NCBI RefSeq assembly: GCF_051020985.1
Contig: NC_135009.1
Coordinates: 16,992,606 to 17,056,605 of the forward strand
Source: Nomia melanderi
Taxonomy: Eukaryota > Arthropoda > Insecta > Hymenoptera > Halictidae
Length of the DNA stretch: 64,000 nucleotides
Direction of reading: 5' to 3'
Positions within the stretch are counted from its first letter, which is position 1; every line of letters begins with the position of its first letter. Shown here in pieces: positions 48,055-60,801 of the stretch. Made by a program: the position numbers and the translations under genes. The notes beneath the pieces are model-generated. The model ran no database searches. It had not been told where the DNA came from and worked only from the letters and a program-made list of their open reading frames with translations.

Positions 48055-48799
48055 TCTATTATATATGATATATCCTGAAAATTGTTGTTCGATTTTTAAT
48101 TAACGACTCGGTTCGACGTCTATTTGCCGATCAGATCCTCGACGCCCGAGTGTCGAACAGTTTCCCTCAAATTGGTAACTACCGAGGAGTGTCAACTGCA
48201 TGATCCAGAAGACTGAGAATCGAATTGAGATTTTATTAACCGACCCTCCTCTTCTCTTTCGCGTTTCGTTAATTGTACGTTTCTTTGATTTGTCGACAGG
48301 CGGACACGTTGGTTCGTCAGTGTCAGGTGCTCTCTCGTAGCTCTCATTTCCATTTAGCGATTAGGCGATCGAAGGACGACGCCACGGTTGAAAGGAGTTT
48401 CATGTAGACGATACTTGCAGCATTCTGAACACCTTCTCGTTCTCAGGTTGACGAAACCTTTCGGTAAACTCGCGTGATTCGCGCTTTCCACGGAAGAATT
48501 CTGTATTTCCCGAATCGAAAAATGTATCTCGAGAGCACGAACGACGATAAATATATTTTTGTAAATACTCTAGACTCCAGGGGCAATATTTAATGACGAT
48601 CAGTAGGCTAAAGGAACCTCTTCGAAATTCTCCCGGGGATAATGCACAACGTCTGCTGCGATTATTTTCCTTCCATTCTTTCCGCCTTTAAAACCCTTCC
48701 TCGAATTTACTCAGCGCTCTGCTGACTCGTCTCGAATCCACTCGTTTCTCCTCGAATCATTCGCCAGAAAGTTTCCGAGCAAAATCTCCAGTCAATCAG

Positions 48800-49272
48800 T
48801 AATCCTTTGCACTCGAAATTATTTTCTCTCTTTTCTCTCAGTGATACAAAGTTTGATTTAATATCAATCCCTTGTGCTACGATTTATCTCTCAACTATAA
48901 TCGATAATATATCGAAGAAAGAAACAAATTTTCGGCATATTATATGTCTACATTTGCTCTGGTATAATCATCGCTAACAGAAGAATAACACTGAACTATC
49001 AATTGAAAAGAATTGAGTAATAATAAACGTTTATAATTTTTATTATGATTATAATATATTATATAATACACTGCATAATGCTCTTACAATTATTATATCT
49101 TATAATATACGATATAACATTCTCATAATCACTATATATCACAATTATAATATATTATATAACATTCTTATAATCACTGCACACGATAATTATCATCACG
49201 ATGTCACATTGACGATGATACCGTATCGAACGGAGAACCAAATGGAAGCCGTCTCTCGAGTGCAAAGGCTTA
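48800..49272. mobile_element. family A ends around AT-rich core
   Basis: AATCCTTTGCACTCGAAA at the left and TCTCGAGTGCAAAGGCTTAA at the right enclose 470 bp, including an AT-dinucleotide expansion (49020-49200). It is probably a family A element enlarged by simple-repeat growth, or two fragments. Confidence 0.5.
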
Positions 49273-49753
49273 AAAACTGAAACCTTTCAATTACACCCCC
49301 GCTCTAGCGGAACTCGTGCCCGGACACAGAAGAGTCACCCTCTATCCTTTTATTCCGGCTGCGTCGTTGACCATGCCATAAACGCTCGCCTGGAAAGGAT
49401 CTACGGCCCCGGTAAGATCGATCAGGATGTAATTGTGAGGAATAGTCCTTCCGTGCCTCGCACGGATAAGTGGATAAAGACGGAAGTTGGCGTCCCGGAC
49501 CCCGCTTTAACGGGAATTATCCCGCCTACCAGCGCGCTGGCGGCCCGGGGGTGTCCCATTTTGATTTATCTGTGGCAATTTATCTTCGACGCTTAAATGC
49601 TAAGGATACCGAACCCCGGGGACGCCGGGAAACCAAATTATCCCGTTAAGTTCGCTTCGATTTTTGCGCTCGAGCCCTTTCGCCTCGGGAACGATTCACC
49701 CCTGAGATCCAACGGAAACGAGGGACACTCGGAAACGAATGATTCATAGCAAT

Positions 49754-49941
49754 TTAACGCTAACACTACCGGACTGCCTAAATTCACGCACTCCAGGATC
49801 TATATTTTCCAAGTATTTCAATTACCAATGCGTTTTTGCGTGAGATTTTCAAATTTCTGGATTTCTAGAGATACAAACGCTTCGAATCTCAAGAAACCTA
49901 TCGTTATAATTTTGATCAGAAATTGGTAGTTTTAGTGTTAA
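49754..49941. mobile_element. TTAA element, family H
   Basis: This 188-bp element runs from TTAACGCTAACACTACC to GGTAGTTTTAGTGTTAA, with inverted ends matching at 14 of 17 bases and TTAA on both sides. End fragments of the same type occur at about 7573-7596, 11104-11126, 28207-28226 and 39743. Confidence 0.82.
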
Positions 49942-51837
49942 GACTGTTTAAAAATTGCAGATGATTTTAGTGTTAAAACTGTTAACACGCGAAGCTTCTG
50001 GATTACTTGGAAACAATCGTAACACGAGACAGATATCGAATGGGAATGTTTAATGATTTAACTGAGCTGATAATAGCGCAATGAGAAGGTTATAACACTA
50101 AATAATGAATAATTATTCTTGCTTGTCTTTGTGGGAATGAACAATTCTACCAGAAAACAGTCAAGATCTTCGCAGTGCCTAACGCGTTAACGATAATTCG
50201 GAAATCAATGAGAATTCAGGGGAATTCGAGAAAAATCGGGAATTAGGAAACTGTTCGAGAAATGATTCGCCGACGAATTCTCCAGGTTTGATCACCTGCC
50301 GTTTTCTCGAGAACCTTTTAACGTTTCATTCTGGAAAATTGGAGTTCGCTGGTTTCACTGAAACATCAGGTTTGACTATTACTTTCTCCCGGGGTTAAAT
50401 TTCAGTAATTACTGTCGGAACTGAGCTTTCGTGTTATTGATATCGTTATCGTTGTTATTACTGCATTTCGCGGAGTGTTATGGACATTGGTATCGTTTTG
50501 AGTTTCGCGTTCGAATAAATGGATGCTTCGGAAATTTGTAAAGGTTCGAGGAACGAATTTTTTGCAGGAATTTTCTTGTTCAGGATGACTGACTGATTTT
50601 ATTTATTACAAACGTCTCGTTCAACCGTGGCACAGTGGCTGTCGACATCGTTTTCGTAGACTTTCTCTTTGACAATTACTGTAGCGTAGGCTCGCGTAAT
50701 TATAGATTTATTGTGATCCGCGTGACGTTGCGTCGGTTGATCCGCCGGTGGCTGCGTTGTCTCGAAGTAACGTTGCATTACATTATTGTAAATCGATCGT
50801 AATCAATCATAACAGTTTCTACAGAAATTCTACTAGATTCAGCTCAACGTTACCCATTTACATTCGCAATTCTAAACTGTATGCTATTTGATACTATTCA
50901 CCTAAAGAACCTTTAACTAGATCTTCGCTGTATACGATCTAACTGAAATGTTACTATTCTCAAGAAAACGAGAATTTCAAGCGAAAAACACTGAGGGTCG
51001 AAAAAGACCCGAAACTCCAAGAGAACCGAAGATGGAACGAATCGAATGGCAGCTCGACTAAATCCAACTGAAGCAAACCGAACAGCTAAGAAACAAGGAT
51101 CTCAAAGAAAAGCTGAACAAACCGAACTGAACGCTCAGAATGAAAAACGCGGCGAACGCGTCAGGATTGCCAAAATTCGTTCGAAAATTCATTCGCCGCC
51201 AGGTAACGAGGGTATTTAACCGATTCATTTGCGTGTTCCGTTTGCCGGGCATTCCGCGTCGAATTAACCGGAAACTCGACGAGCCCGAAGACGCGAACGG
51301 CTCGAATGGGCTCTGAATACTAATGAAATTAATTCCCATCGGAAACTTTCTACCCCCTTTCCCCCTCTCTCTCTCTCTATCTATCTGTTCGCTCTAGCGA
51401 GCCCTCGACGAACAAACAAACCGAACGAATGGGAACAGATGGCCGAGCCATGCGAAGTATTCGAACCGTTTCAGCCAGAAACCGTCCGGCGCTCCCAATA
51501 AAACGAGTCGCCGTTTCCCCGGCGCGGAGAGGCAGCAAAGAATTTCATTTCGACGAACGTAATGGAAGCGTTATTGAATACAGACGAGAAAGAGAGAATC
51601 AGCGGGAATGAAGTCGGCCGCGTTCTCCTCCGCGGCTCTTTTCCTCCGCGGAGACGGGGCCGGGGAACGGGGACATTTAAATAATATAGGACAATCGAGA
51701 AACAAAAATGGATTAAACCAGCGCGAGTAACGGGGCCGTCCTCTTCTCGAGAGACGTCCGTCCGTTTCGCGGCTCGGCCGATCCGCGATCCACGGAGCAA
51801 CAAGTGTTTCGCGTCGTCCGACGCAGCCCCGGCCGGA

Positions 51838-52145
51838 TTAACCCCTTGCCGTACCATTTCCTTCGCCACTGTTCTCCGCATTCATTTTACCGGGAATATT
51901 CCTCTGGCAAACGGATTCCGCGGGAACTACGACGGTTTAACCCTTTCGGCCCGGAATTCACCCTTTGCGCGACTGATTCGGGACTCGAAGTTTGTTTTAT
52001 TCGCGAGCTGATTGTTGAGATATTTTGAAAATAGATTGTATTGTTGTGTTTTCAATGTTACTGGTAAGAATCGTTTACATTGGTCTCTATAAGCTGATTA
52101 TTTTTTTAATGCATTATTCTCGAGTTTCCTACGGCAAGGGGTTAA
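51838..52145. mobile_element. TTAA element, family D copy (308 bp)
   Basis: It begins TTAACCCCTTGCCGTACCA and ends TACGGCAAGGGGTTAA, with TTAA at both ends. A second TTTAACCCTTTCGGCC start lies inside at about 51938, hinting at another nested remnant. Confidence 0.78.
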
Positions 52146-52900
52146 ATCGATGCTTGAACTGTTCTGCTTTCGATCGATTCGTTTTGTTTAAATTAGATGA
52201 TATTCTACCGACAAGTTCGAAAGTTTCTGTGTCATTCATCGACGAGAGCAAGCTCCTGCCGGTTTCACCGATCTTCGTCAGCGATCGTAGATCATAAGGG
52301 TAGTCAGTAGCAATCGATCTAGACACACAGTGTAATCGATCGTATATTTTACATATAAATATATAAATATTCTATCACATACGTATATAAAGAGACAACA
52401 TCTGAACACACTCAGTTCTGTCTTCACACGATAGTTCCATGGAAAAGCATCAATGGATCGATAAGATCGTCGATGAATCTACCGAACATTCATTCTACAA
52501 TTAGTACAATCTAAGCAGTCTTCAAAACTGCGAGAAAAGAGCATAGCAAGTCGCACGAGAATCGTGGCAAAGAATACTCGCGTGAAAACAGGATCGTGTG
52601 TACTCGACGTATCGTGTCAAGAAAAACTCTCTTCCGTTCCGTTTTAGAGTTAACGACTCGAGCTCGACTCGGATTGGATGGAAACGCGCGTGCTCGTTTC
52701 ACTGTCGCGTCGAAACGCCGTGAATTCGCTCTGAATGCCGCACAGAGGCTTGTACTATGTACGTTTTATGCTCGTCGTAATAAACGTTTACTAAATTGAA
52801 ATCCACCTTGTCTCCGAGTCCTCCGCCGATGTCCTTTCGCAGCGCACCACGGGAAATTCTTGTAGAGGCCGTCGGAACTGCGGACAAGAGATTTCCTTAC

Positions 52901-52936
52901 CTTCTTCGGGCGTTTCCTCGATGATCTTCCCGTTTC
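52901..52936 (-). CDS. possible 36-nt micro-exon, unknown gene
   Basis: On the minus strand a strong acceptor (CTCCTCGAGTCTACTGCAG) and donor (GAAGAAG|GTAAGG) enclose 36 nt. In phase 1 it reads NGKIIEETPEE with split glycines. The frame has protein-like acidic composition, but 11 residues prove nothing. The phase would fit the candidate at 56152-56216. I do not recognise the gene. Confidence 0.25.
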
Positions 52937-54639
52937 CTGCAGTAGACTCGAGGAGAGATTAAAAGAATCGAGTTTAATTTCGTCTCGAAGCTCGTGTAAA
53001 CCGACTCGCTTGAAACGAACATTCACGTGAATGGAAAGATCATTCTTAAATGATTCGAAGCTACCAGGATATTGAAGTTTCTGTTGGAGTGCGATTAACG
53101 AAAGAGACGAAAGTGTCTCGAACATGTTTCTTGATGTGATACGAGTCGCATATTGATCAATGTCGAACGATTGAAATAAACGTGTTGTTTGAGTGTTTAA
53201 TCGGATATTAAATTTATTGTAATATTGCAATTCTAATATTATAAAACCGAACTCTACAATCCAATATTGAAACAATTTATTTAATTTATCAGTCGGAAGC
53301 CAATTGAATCGACTGTTCGATAACTTCTGATTTCCGCAAATTTGAATAGAATCAACAATATTCTAGTTTATTAAAGAATTTACTTTTCTTCGTATTTTCT
53401 AGATAGGGAATCCCTTCTCTTAGCTTCCGAATGTATAGAACCATTCCATAAACCGAAGAATTTTCTCAGTTTTCCTCTCTACCTTAACAAAAGACATCAA
53501 ACATTCAATTTAATATTCGTAACATCTTCCACGAAACAATCAGCCAAGGAAAGAAGGAAACAAAGTGAAAGAATAACAGCATTCTTTATGATCCAATGAA
53601 ACCAATGGAGTTTATCAAATAAAATAGAACCCCAGAATTTTTGAAATCGAGAATCCCATAGTGTCCCCCGTTAACCGATCCCCCGTCGATACCGCGGCCG
53701 GCTGCGAATCAACTTTAAACTGCGCGTTTGTCGCGCTTCCATCGAATTACCGGGGACGATAATCGATTATCCGGGTAATTAACATCGACGCGACATAACG
53801 ACGGAAAATTGGATGGATAAATGACGGTCGTCGAGCAAAAGGCGTCAGGATTACGGGAACCGCGGGTGTCCGACTTTATTGCAGGTAATCGATTGTTTCG
53901 ATACACAACTGGGGATGGGTGAGAGAGCGGCGGCTCCTCGTTTTAATATGCCCGTGACTGAATCACAGCGTATATAATCGTATTTATATTCAATAGTCAG
54001 TTATATTTACAGATCGTATTATCGTTATTATTAATCCGTGTCGACGTAGTCGGTAACACTAACATAATCACAGCCAGTTCGCCTCGTGTGTTGTGTACGC
54101 GCTCGATTCTATGCGATCGTGTCTGTACGCCGGGAGATCGCTCGATCAAGCGTCTAGCGGGGCAAGCGAAATCATGAAATTTCATTATTCGTAGAATGAA
54201 AATTGAATCATACATGATTTTTATTTGAAACGTAACAATTTTCTGCGAGTAAACTCTGTCTCTGTTTGTAGAACGCTCGAATCGAAACGCGAAATATTTA
54301 TTCTCATTGGAAATGATAATATCCCGGGAATGTTGATAAAATGTATCATGCGTTTAGCTATGTTCTCTACAATTTTTGTCTGAAACATTCGTTTGTATTG
54401 TACTTTTGAAGTTATTGAGTTTTCCTGTGAAAATAAGGGTGTTCAGTTTTATAGGTTTCATAGTTTTCATTGGTTACGTTGTTATCGATGAATAGCGAAT
54501 TAGCGATAAGAAATAGCAGGGATTGGAATGTGAAATGAATAGAGAAGTGGCTGAGAAAAAATGGAAACTGATCGGTTAGCTGGATTCTTTAGGCTAGCCG
54601 TCGAGTGATCTCCTAGTAGTACGTGTGTGCGTGTATGGA

Positions 54640-54705
54640 TTCGTGTATGGATTCGTGTGTGGTTCGTGTGTGGTTCGTGTGTGGTTCGTGTGAGTGTATA
54701 TAATA
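54640..54705. repeat. GTGTGTGGTTC microsatellite
   Basis: Eleven- to thirteen-base units (GTGTATGGATTC then GTGTGTGGTTC) in tandem, five copies. The minus-strand frame of Thr/His repeats here is a by-product. Confidence 0.9.
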
Positions 54706-54904
54706 TCGGTAAACAAGTAGGTACGATCATCGACTAAACTGCCGGGGAGAACACATATTCTCCGTTCGGGTTCTCCGCGAATCTGCCACGAAAGCGGCTG
54801 GAAAATCTTGCGGAACTTTGATATACGAGAATGTTAACTTGGACACCTTAGTTCCTAGAGCGAAGTACTACGGTGTATCTGATAATTATTGATAATTTTC
54901 ATAT

Positions 54905-55155
54905 TTAGAAATATTAAATGCTTGGATAAAACGGAAATGACTGAGAATCCATATAAATTTGAAATATCTATTAATATTAAGTGAAAGTATTGAAAATGCC
55001 AGAGAATTCATAGAAATGAGAAATATCTAGAAATATTAAGTTCTTGGATAAAATATCGAAAATGCCTGAGAATCCATACAAATTTGAGATATCTACTAAT
55101 ATTAAGTGATAATATTGAAAATGCCAGAGGATCCATGAAAATTTGGAATATCTAG
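54905..55155. repeat. tandem repeat, two 122-bp units
   Basis: AGAAATATTAA(A/G)T(G/T)CTTGGATAAAA at 54906 recurs at 55028. Each unit itself holds two related halves (AATGCC...AGAATCCAT and AATATCTA). No function is visible. Confidence 0.85.
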
Positions 55156-56151
55156 AAACATGAAATTCCTTATCTTGGAACTTTCACGCTGGTTTCCCTG
55201 AGTGAGAATTTCAATATCCCAAGCGAATGGCAAAGGAAACTAAAGAGAATCCGAATGGTACTTTTGCAAAGCTGTTTCCCGCGGACATTCGCGGAGAGCC
55301 CGAACACGATTCGGCTCTACGATATTCCGCTATCGGATATTTCCTACGTACAATTATAAATATATTCTTTTTCTTGGCAGCGTCGTCAGTACATGCAGAG
55401 AATGTTCGCGTTTCCACGAGGATTCTCCCGTTGCCCGAGTCCTTGGGCTCCTCCGTTCGCGCCGAACGTTCCCCGCCGACGTCGACGATCTCCGGACAAG
55501 AGAAGCGAAATTTCTTTCAATAATTTATACGTCGATAAGCATTTTCCTTTGATTCCGGCGACGGAAGAGCTTTCGCTTTGATTCCCCGCGTTTGAAGTCC
55601 TCGCGAGAGGCACCCAAGGGAAAGTGTTCCTCGGGCAACGCCTTTCAACCCCAACAAGCTTTATATTCTACTTGGAGAAAGGGATCAGCGCTCTTATCTC
55701 AATTATTCCGTATTCCTATTTTGATCGGAGACGCTGCGCGATAATTGATCGACCAAGGGGCTTTGATTTCCCTTTGAATACAGTTACAGCTCGAAGTTTC
55801 CTCGTTCAAAGGCGATTCTAAAGATTCAAGGAGACTCCGGTAACTTCGGATCAACATTTTCCTCGCTAACGAAAGGAATGCCGTGAACACGAAAGTTTCG
55901 TTCCAATGAAACAATAGAAACTCTCACATGTCGCGATCTCGATCGAGAACACCAATAAAAGGTGAAGAGTCAAATGGTTCCTCGCGAATCTTGAGAATGA
56001 TCGTTGCAATTTCTCGCCGAAAGTTCTCGCGTGAGAAACGAGTGTTCGAGATGAATGCTTTCTTCGGCTTATTAGATCACCGATCAATTATCGCGCAACC
56101 GTAGGACATCTTCCTCGACCGTCCGTCGGGAGAGTCCGGGGTGAAACTTAC

Positions 56152-56216
56152 CGGCGGGCTGATAGAAAAGTAATCTTAGCTTAGAATCAAGGTTGCGGCG
56201 TCTTAAATACGAGATT
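56152..56216 (-). CDS. possible 65-nt exon, unknown gene
   Basis: On the minus strand acceptor CTCCCACGCAG and the strong donor CCGCCG|GTAAGT enclose 65 nt that reads ISYLRRRNLDSKLRLLFYQP followed by A, phase 2 in and phase 1 out. Its exit phase joins the candidate at 52901-52936. No partner exon upstream was found: a donor at about 59,731 (CCCTG|GTAAGT) does not give a matching phase. Low confidence. Confidence 0.2.
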
Positions 56217-57303
56217 CTGCGTGGGAGTCGCCGGGTCTCTAACGGTTCTTTTCATTAACGGAACAAGAGCACGGGGATTCCGTCGAAACGGTTGCGCGAA
56301 CTACAGGATCTATGGGCGCGTTTTGTCCTCGCTCGTCGGAAACGAGATTACGGAGTATATAAAAATCGAGATTGCGATCCGAGCTCGCGAACTGAACGCA
56401 TCGAGCGGGAGATTCGATTTGAACACATCGCAGGGGATCCGTGGCAGCTTGAAATTAGATCGCAAACGAGTATTGGCTGAGGATGCAACGTTATTGGCAG
56501 ACAGTTCGAAACCGCCGGTAAATTTCGGGCGCTCCGAGAGCCGATGGGACGTTGCTTTCCATTTTAATTCCATTCCTCGGGGAACGCGTTTTCTTCTGCA
56601 AATGGGGATCGCCCGGAAGTAACTGGGGAATTATTCTACGTCCCTCTCTTTATACCGTGCGATACGATTCTCTTGATTTCCTCGATTCGAGTCTGTATGC
56701 AGACGAAACGATTTCTTCCCGATCTAATAATCGAGCAGAAATCTCTGGAAGATTGTCTCGCTGCTCCCTTCTTATTGTTTAATTCAATTCCACCGACTCG
56801 ACCGGTCGCGGAACGCAAAAGGGAAGCGGAACTTTGAGCCCAGCTTTTTCGCAAAGCCACGATTCCCTAGAAATCCCTAGAAAATTACGGCGCGTTTCCT
56901 TTTTCCCATTCTTCGATAAAGCACCTTTGACCCGGCCGATCGCCGGCGAGGCGGACAACAAAAGCAAAGGGACCTCATTTAATTCAGCGCCCGCGCGATT
57001 GTAAACCGGGGATCCCGTAGAAGTCCCCCAGAAAACAACGTCGAGAGTTTTCCAATTAATCTTTCAGCGTTGGCTTTCGAACCGTCTGCCGACATCGAGC
57101 AAAGGGACTACGCGCGGCGTGCTCTCGAACGGTGAATCGAACAGAGCGCCGACTTCCTCGGAAGTGAAATCGAAATCAGGTCAGCGCGTCGATATGTTCG
57201 ATAACGGGGGGTCGCGAGCGCTCACTCTTCCGGTCCACAGTGGCGCAGATCGTACGATTAGGAGGGAGGCAGCGAACAATTCAACGGGAGAGAGGCTGGG
57301 ACA

Positions 57304-57580
57304 TGGTGAAACACGGTAGAATAGGGTGAAACAAGGTAAAAGAAGGTCAGAGGAGTTAAAATAGGGTAAAAGGAGAAGATAAGAAGAGGTAGAATAAGGT
57401 GAAATGAGGTCAAATGAGGAAAAATGAGGTAAAAGAAGGTCGGAGAAGGTAAAATAGAGTAAAAGGGGAAGATAAGAAAAGGTAGAATAAGGTAAAATAA
57501 GGTGAAACGAGGTAAAACGAGGCAAAATGAGGCAAAATAGGATAAACGGAGGTAAAAGAAGGTAAACCAAGGTAAAAGAA
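57304..57580 (+). repeat. purine-rich AGGTAAAA minisatellite
   Basis: The plus strand is nearly all A, G and T, with the core motif AGGTAAAA or AGGTGAAA at 8-12-bp spacing. A higher-order unit of 93 bp (57341 and 57434) contains AAGGAGAAGATAAGAAGAGG. Most units contain the 5' splice site core AG|GTAAA. Confidence 0.88.
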
Positions 57581-60500
57581 TAGGTAGAAGAACTGACTAA
57601 TTTTCTAAGTTAAAATTTCCCCATATATAAAAAACGATTAACCCCATCGATTCGATCTTTCCCACGCACGAATGCGTAGAGCACGAAATGCTTTCTCCTA
57701 ACCCGACAATCTGGACCACTGCGCGAAAGAAAGCGGGAGGGACGACAATTCGCGGCCCCGATTTCGACTTCGCGGGATTCCGCTGTCCGATCCCGTTGGA
57801 ATTCTGGGAAAGAATGACGGGAGACTCGCGTTCCCGCCGTGGAATTTCGACGTTCCACCCGGGGATTTAAATACTTTACGCTACTCTTATCGGTAGTTAA
57901 TATCGAAGAATGACTCGAAACACCCTTATTAATTAACATCTGTAGGGCTGTGCGCGGATTGGTGCTGGCAAGTCGGATAAATTCCACGAACATCTCTCAC
58001 TGCCCTCACAGCACTCAACGATCCACTAATTTCAACCCTTTGTGCTCTGAATCGTAGCGTCAATGCCTTTTTAATATATAAAGTAACGGCATACGTTGAA
58101 TAACAAAAATCTTTTTGAAAATTTTACGATGCGAAGGTGTATAATAGTTGAATTGAATTGTACTAAAAATCTGAGAGTATTCGATTCGTTAGATCAACTT
58201 AATCGGACTGGTGCTATAAAGTGTCTTCACGACATAAAGGGCTGCAGTGACAACGAATTATTAATTAACGCAAGCTTTAACAATAATCCAGGTTTTTAAC
58301 CTCTCATAGAACATTACCTCGATAGTGAGAACAAGAATATAGAGTGAATTAAAATGAAGACAATACAACAAACGTAATTATCAACATATATAAATTTGAA
58401 TTCGATCTAGACAATTTCGGGACTACTCCTATCACATCCACCTGAACTTATTCCCTCTTCGAAAATCAATAACCCTCGACTCCTTGCCTTATGATCTCGT
58501 TTCAATCACTCAGCTATACAATAATCATTAACAAGCACCTAAATCAATTGCACACGCCCGCATCTTCATCGGCACACACTTAACGCTCGCAAATAGCATT
58601 CCAACCGACGCAAACGGGTTCACGTCGACCAATCAAAACTCAAACGAACTGCCAAACGTCCAATACTCACATTTACCTTGAACAAACTCCAAACGCTCGC
58701 CAGCAATCACAAGGCAAGGCGGCTGCGCTCAACGGCAGCTCCAGGAGCAACTCGAAGAAACCGCACAGCGCGGCCGTCTGTGGACAAAACCCCGAAATTC
58801 GACCGCTCCCGTAAAAATTAAACATTACCAATATACTACTAAGTAATCCTCGCTATAAAAATTAATTTTCCTCCCAGAAACACCAATTCTCATCAAACAA
58901 ATTCCACATCTCCGTCTATACAACCTATACAACCTTCGAAATCAAACCGCGAAGTATCCACTGTCGCTAAAGAAACCTTCAAAATACCCCCATAACGCAA
59001 ACACCGACGCAACCACCATATATCTACCTCTATACCCTACAACTTTCGTCCGAAGCATTTATTCCTATCGCTCGTAGTTGCCGAGCCACCGAGTTTCGTC
59101 CAGGAAACGGCCGCGCCGCGCGCCGCATCAATCCGCGCGCAGCCGTGAACAACGATCTACCAAATACTTTATCGATCAACCATCTCCTCCTCCAATTGTA
59201 CACTGATCACCGTCACCGCTCCCCGAACGCACTGCCAGTCACCAGTCGTCCCGACGACAGAAACGCGAACCGCGCCGATCGCCGCGCGATCTCGACGCCC
59301 TCGAAGGCCATCCGGCGATCCAGCAACGGCGCGAAGGAACGCCGTGGAAATCCGCGTCGCTGGCACGGTGTCCTGGCCGGATCCTGGATCCAGCGCCGTC
59401 GATCCTCTCGGAAGCGCGCGTTCGCTCGCGCCAGCGTTAAATACTCGATCGCGCCGGGTCGAGGCGATTTATAGGCGGACGCTCTCGTCCGTTTGTCCAG
59501 GGCGGCCGGCCGATTTTTCAGCGTTCCAACGGACAACCGATCTTCCTCGCGCAACAAACCCGCCCTCCTAATCTGGCAATTAGACGGGGCGGCCGTAAAT
59601 TCTCCCCGGAGCGACAAGATGGCCGCCGTTTAAGGACCCGCCGCCGCGGAGCGTCGAAAAGAGATTTCCGACGGTCCCCTGTCGATACAGTTCGATCGAG
59701 GGAACGGTCGGTCCTCCGGAGAACTTACCAGGGCTTCATCCTTCATCCCATTATCCCGGCAGTCGATCGCGCGGCCGGTCGCGGTTCATCCCTTCAGCCG
59801 GCGTGAAGTTTCAATAATCGGGAAACGAGGCTGGAGGGGCGGCCGGGGGTTCGATCGGTAATTAACACGGATACGGTGTTCACGGGGTAGTCTGTCGTCG
59901 GTATTGTTTGGTTGTCATTGTTTATCGAATTCTGTCTTCCGTTTCACGGCGAAGATTTTGCGAGTTGTTTAATTCGTTTATTACCATTTAGTCGTCATTG
60001 TGGTTCAGTGAATTTGCTCCAGAGTTCGAGAGTCCTATCACTCGAAAGGTAATTACGAAGAGAGCCAAGTATTATAATAGCATCGGTTCAGTTTCGATCG
60101 GAAGAGCCGAGACACTCGAACAGAAATAATCGCGAGGCAACTCGTCTAAGTGACCGAATGAATTACCGACCGTTCCCGGCAGCAGCAATTAACCGTACAC
60201 GAGCGTCCCTCGGTGTCCCGGTGATCGGCCAAGTGTCCGTAGCATCCTAATATCCACTCGGACGCGCCCCAGACGCTCGATAACCGGCGCAGACAGCCCT
60301 CGACCAGCCTAATGTACACGCTCGGCCCGTGAACTCGTCTGCGGCCACTCGAGACCCATAGCCGAGGACGCTAAATCCCAATCTGAACACATTCACGATC
60401 CCGTCCGGATCCGCGTCTCAGGTAACAATCGCAACAAACATCGTCGTCGCTTCACCCCGGCCGAGCGGAAGTCCTCGAGCCGGCCGGCGAGTTCCCTAAA

Positions 60501-60801
60501 TTTCCTCTAGTGTCCTCCGAAGTCTCCGCCCAGGCCACTCACTCGCGGACCCCTCCGGACCGTTCGCCGCAGTTCGTATCACTCGAGCACAGTACTCCCA
60601 CTGTTTTCACTGGTCTACAGCAGGCCTACGCCAGCGCGGCGTCCGCCGTTCCGCGGCCCGGCGACGGTGGACGCGGGGAATCCCCCGGTTCTGATTGAAC
60701 GTCGCGACGAGGGTCTACTCGAAAATGCTCTCCGCGGCCTCCCTGATCTTCACGATGAGGAACGACCGCCTGCAGAGCTTGACGAGCAGCTCGATCCTCT
60801 G

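Larger units (their letters stand above)
47608..52900. other. 3' flank of tenectin-like gene, no exon seen
   Basis: The region holds TTAA elements (47895-48054, about 48800-49272, 49754-49941, 51838-52145), AT repeats (49020-49200) and a CT microsatellite (51366-51385). The tenectin 3' UTR must start here, but no AATAAA lies near the stop. Short frames on both strands lack protein-like composition. Confidence 0.6.
52937..60801. other. mostly non-coding stretch
   Basis: Apart from the weak minus-strand exon candidate at 56152-56216 I see no supported gene. The stretch contains a GTGTGGTTC microsatellite, a 122-bp tandem pair, a purine minisatellite, and TTAA-element ends at about 58,034 and 58,490. 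A GC-rich block at 59,050-60,700 may be regulatory or the 3' UTR of the rhomboid gene. Confidence 0.5.

Noticed and set aside
52766..53275. 169-codon minus-strand frame
   Set aside because: No domain, no good composition, and it starts from a non-ATG codon. Only the 36-nt part flanked by splice sites, in another frame, was kept as a weak candidate.
54500..54730. Minus-strand frame with Thr-His-Thr-Arg repeats
   Set aside because: By-product of the GTGTGTGGTTC microsatellite.
57181..57570. 129-codon minus-strand frame rich in Leu, Pro, Tyr and Ser
   Set aside because: It is the reverse reading of the AGGTAAAA minisatellite; composition is purely from the repeat.
59680..59731. Strong minus-strand donor CCCTG|GTAAGT near 59,731
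   Set aside because: No acceptor-bounded open frame fits, and its phase gives a stop when joined to 56152-56216. It may be a non-coding exon, left unannotated.
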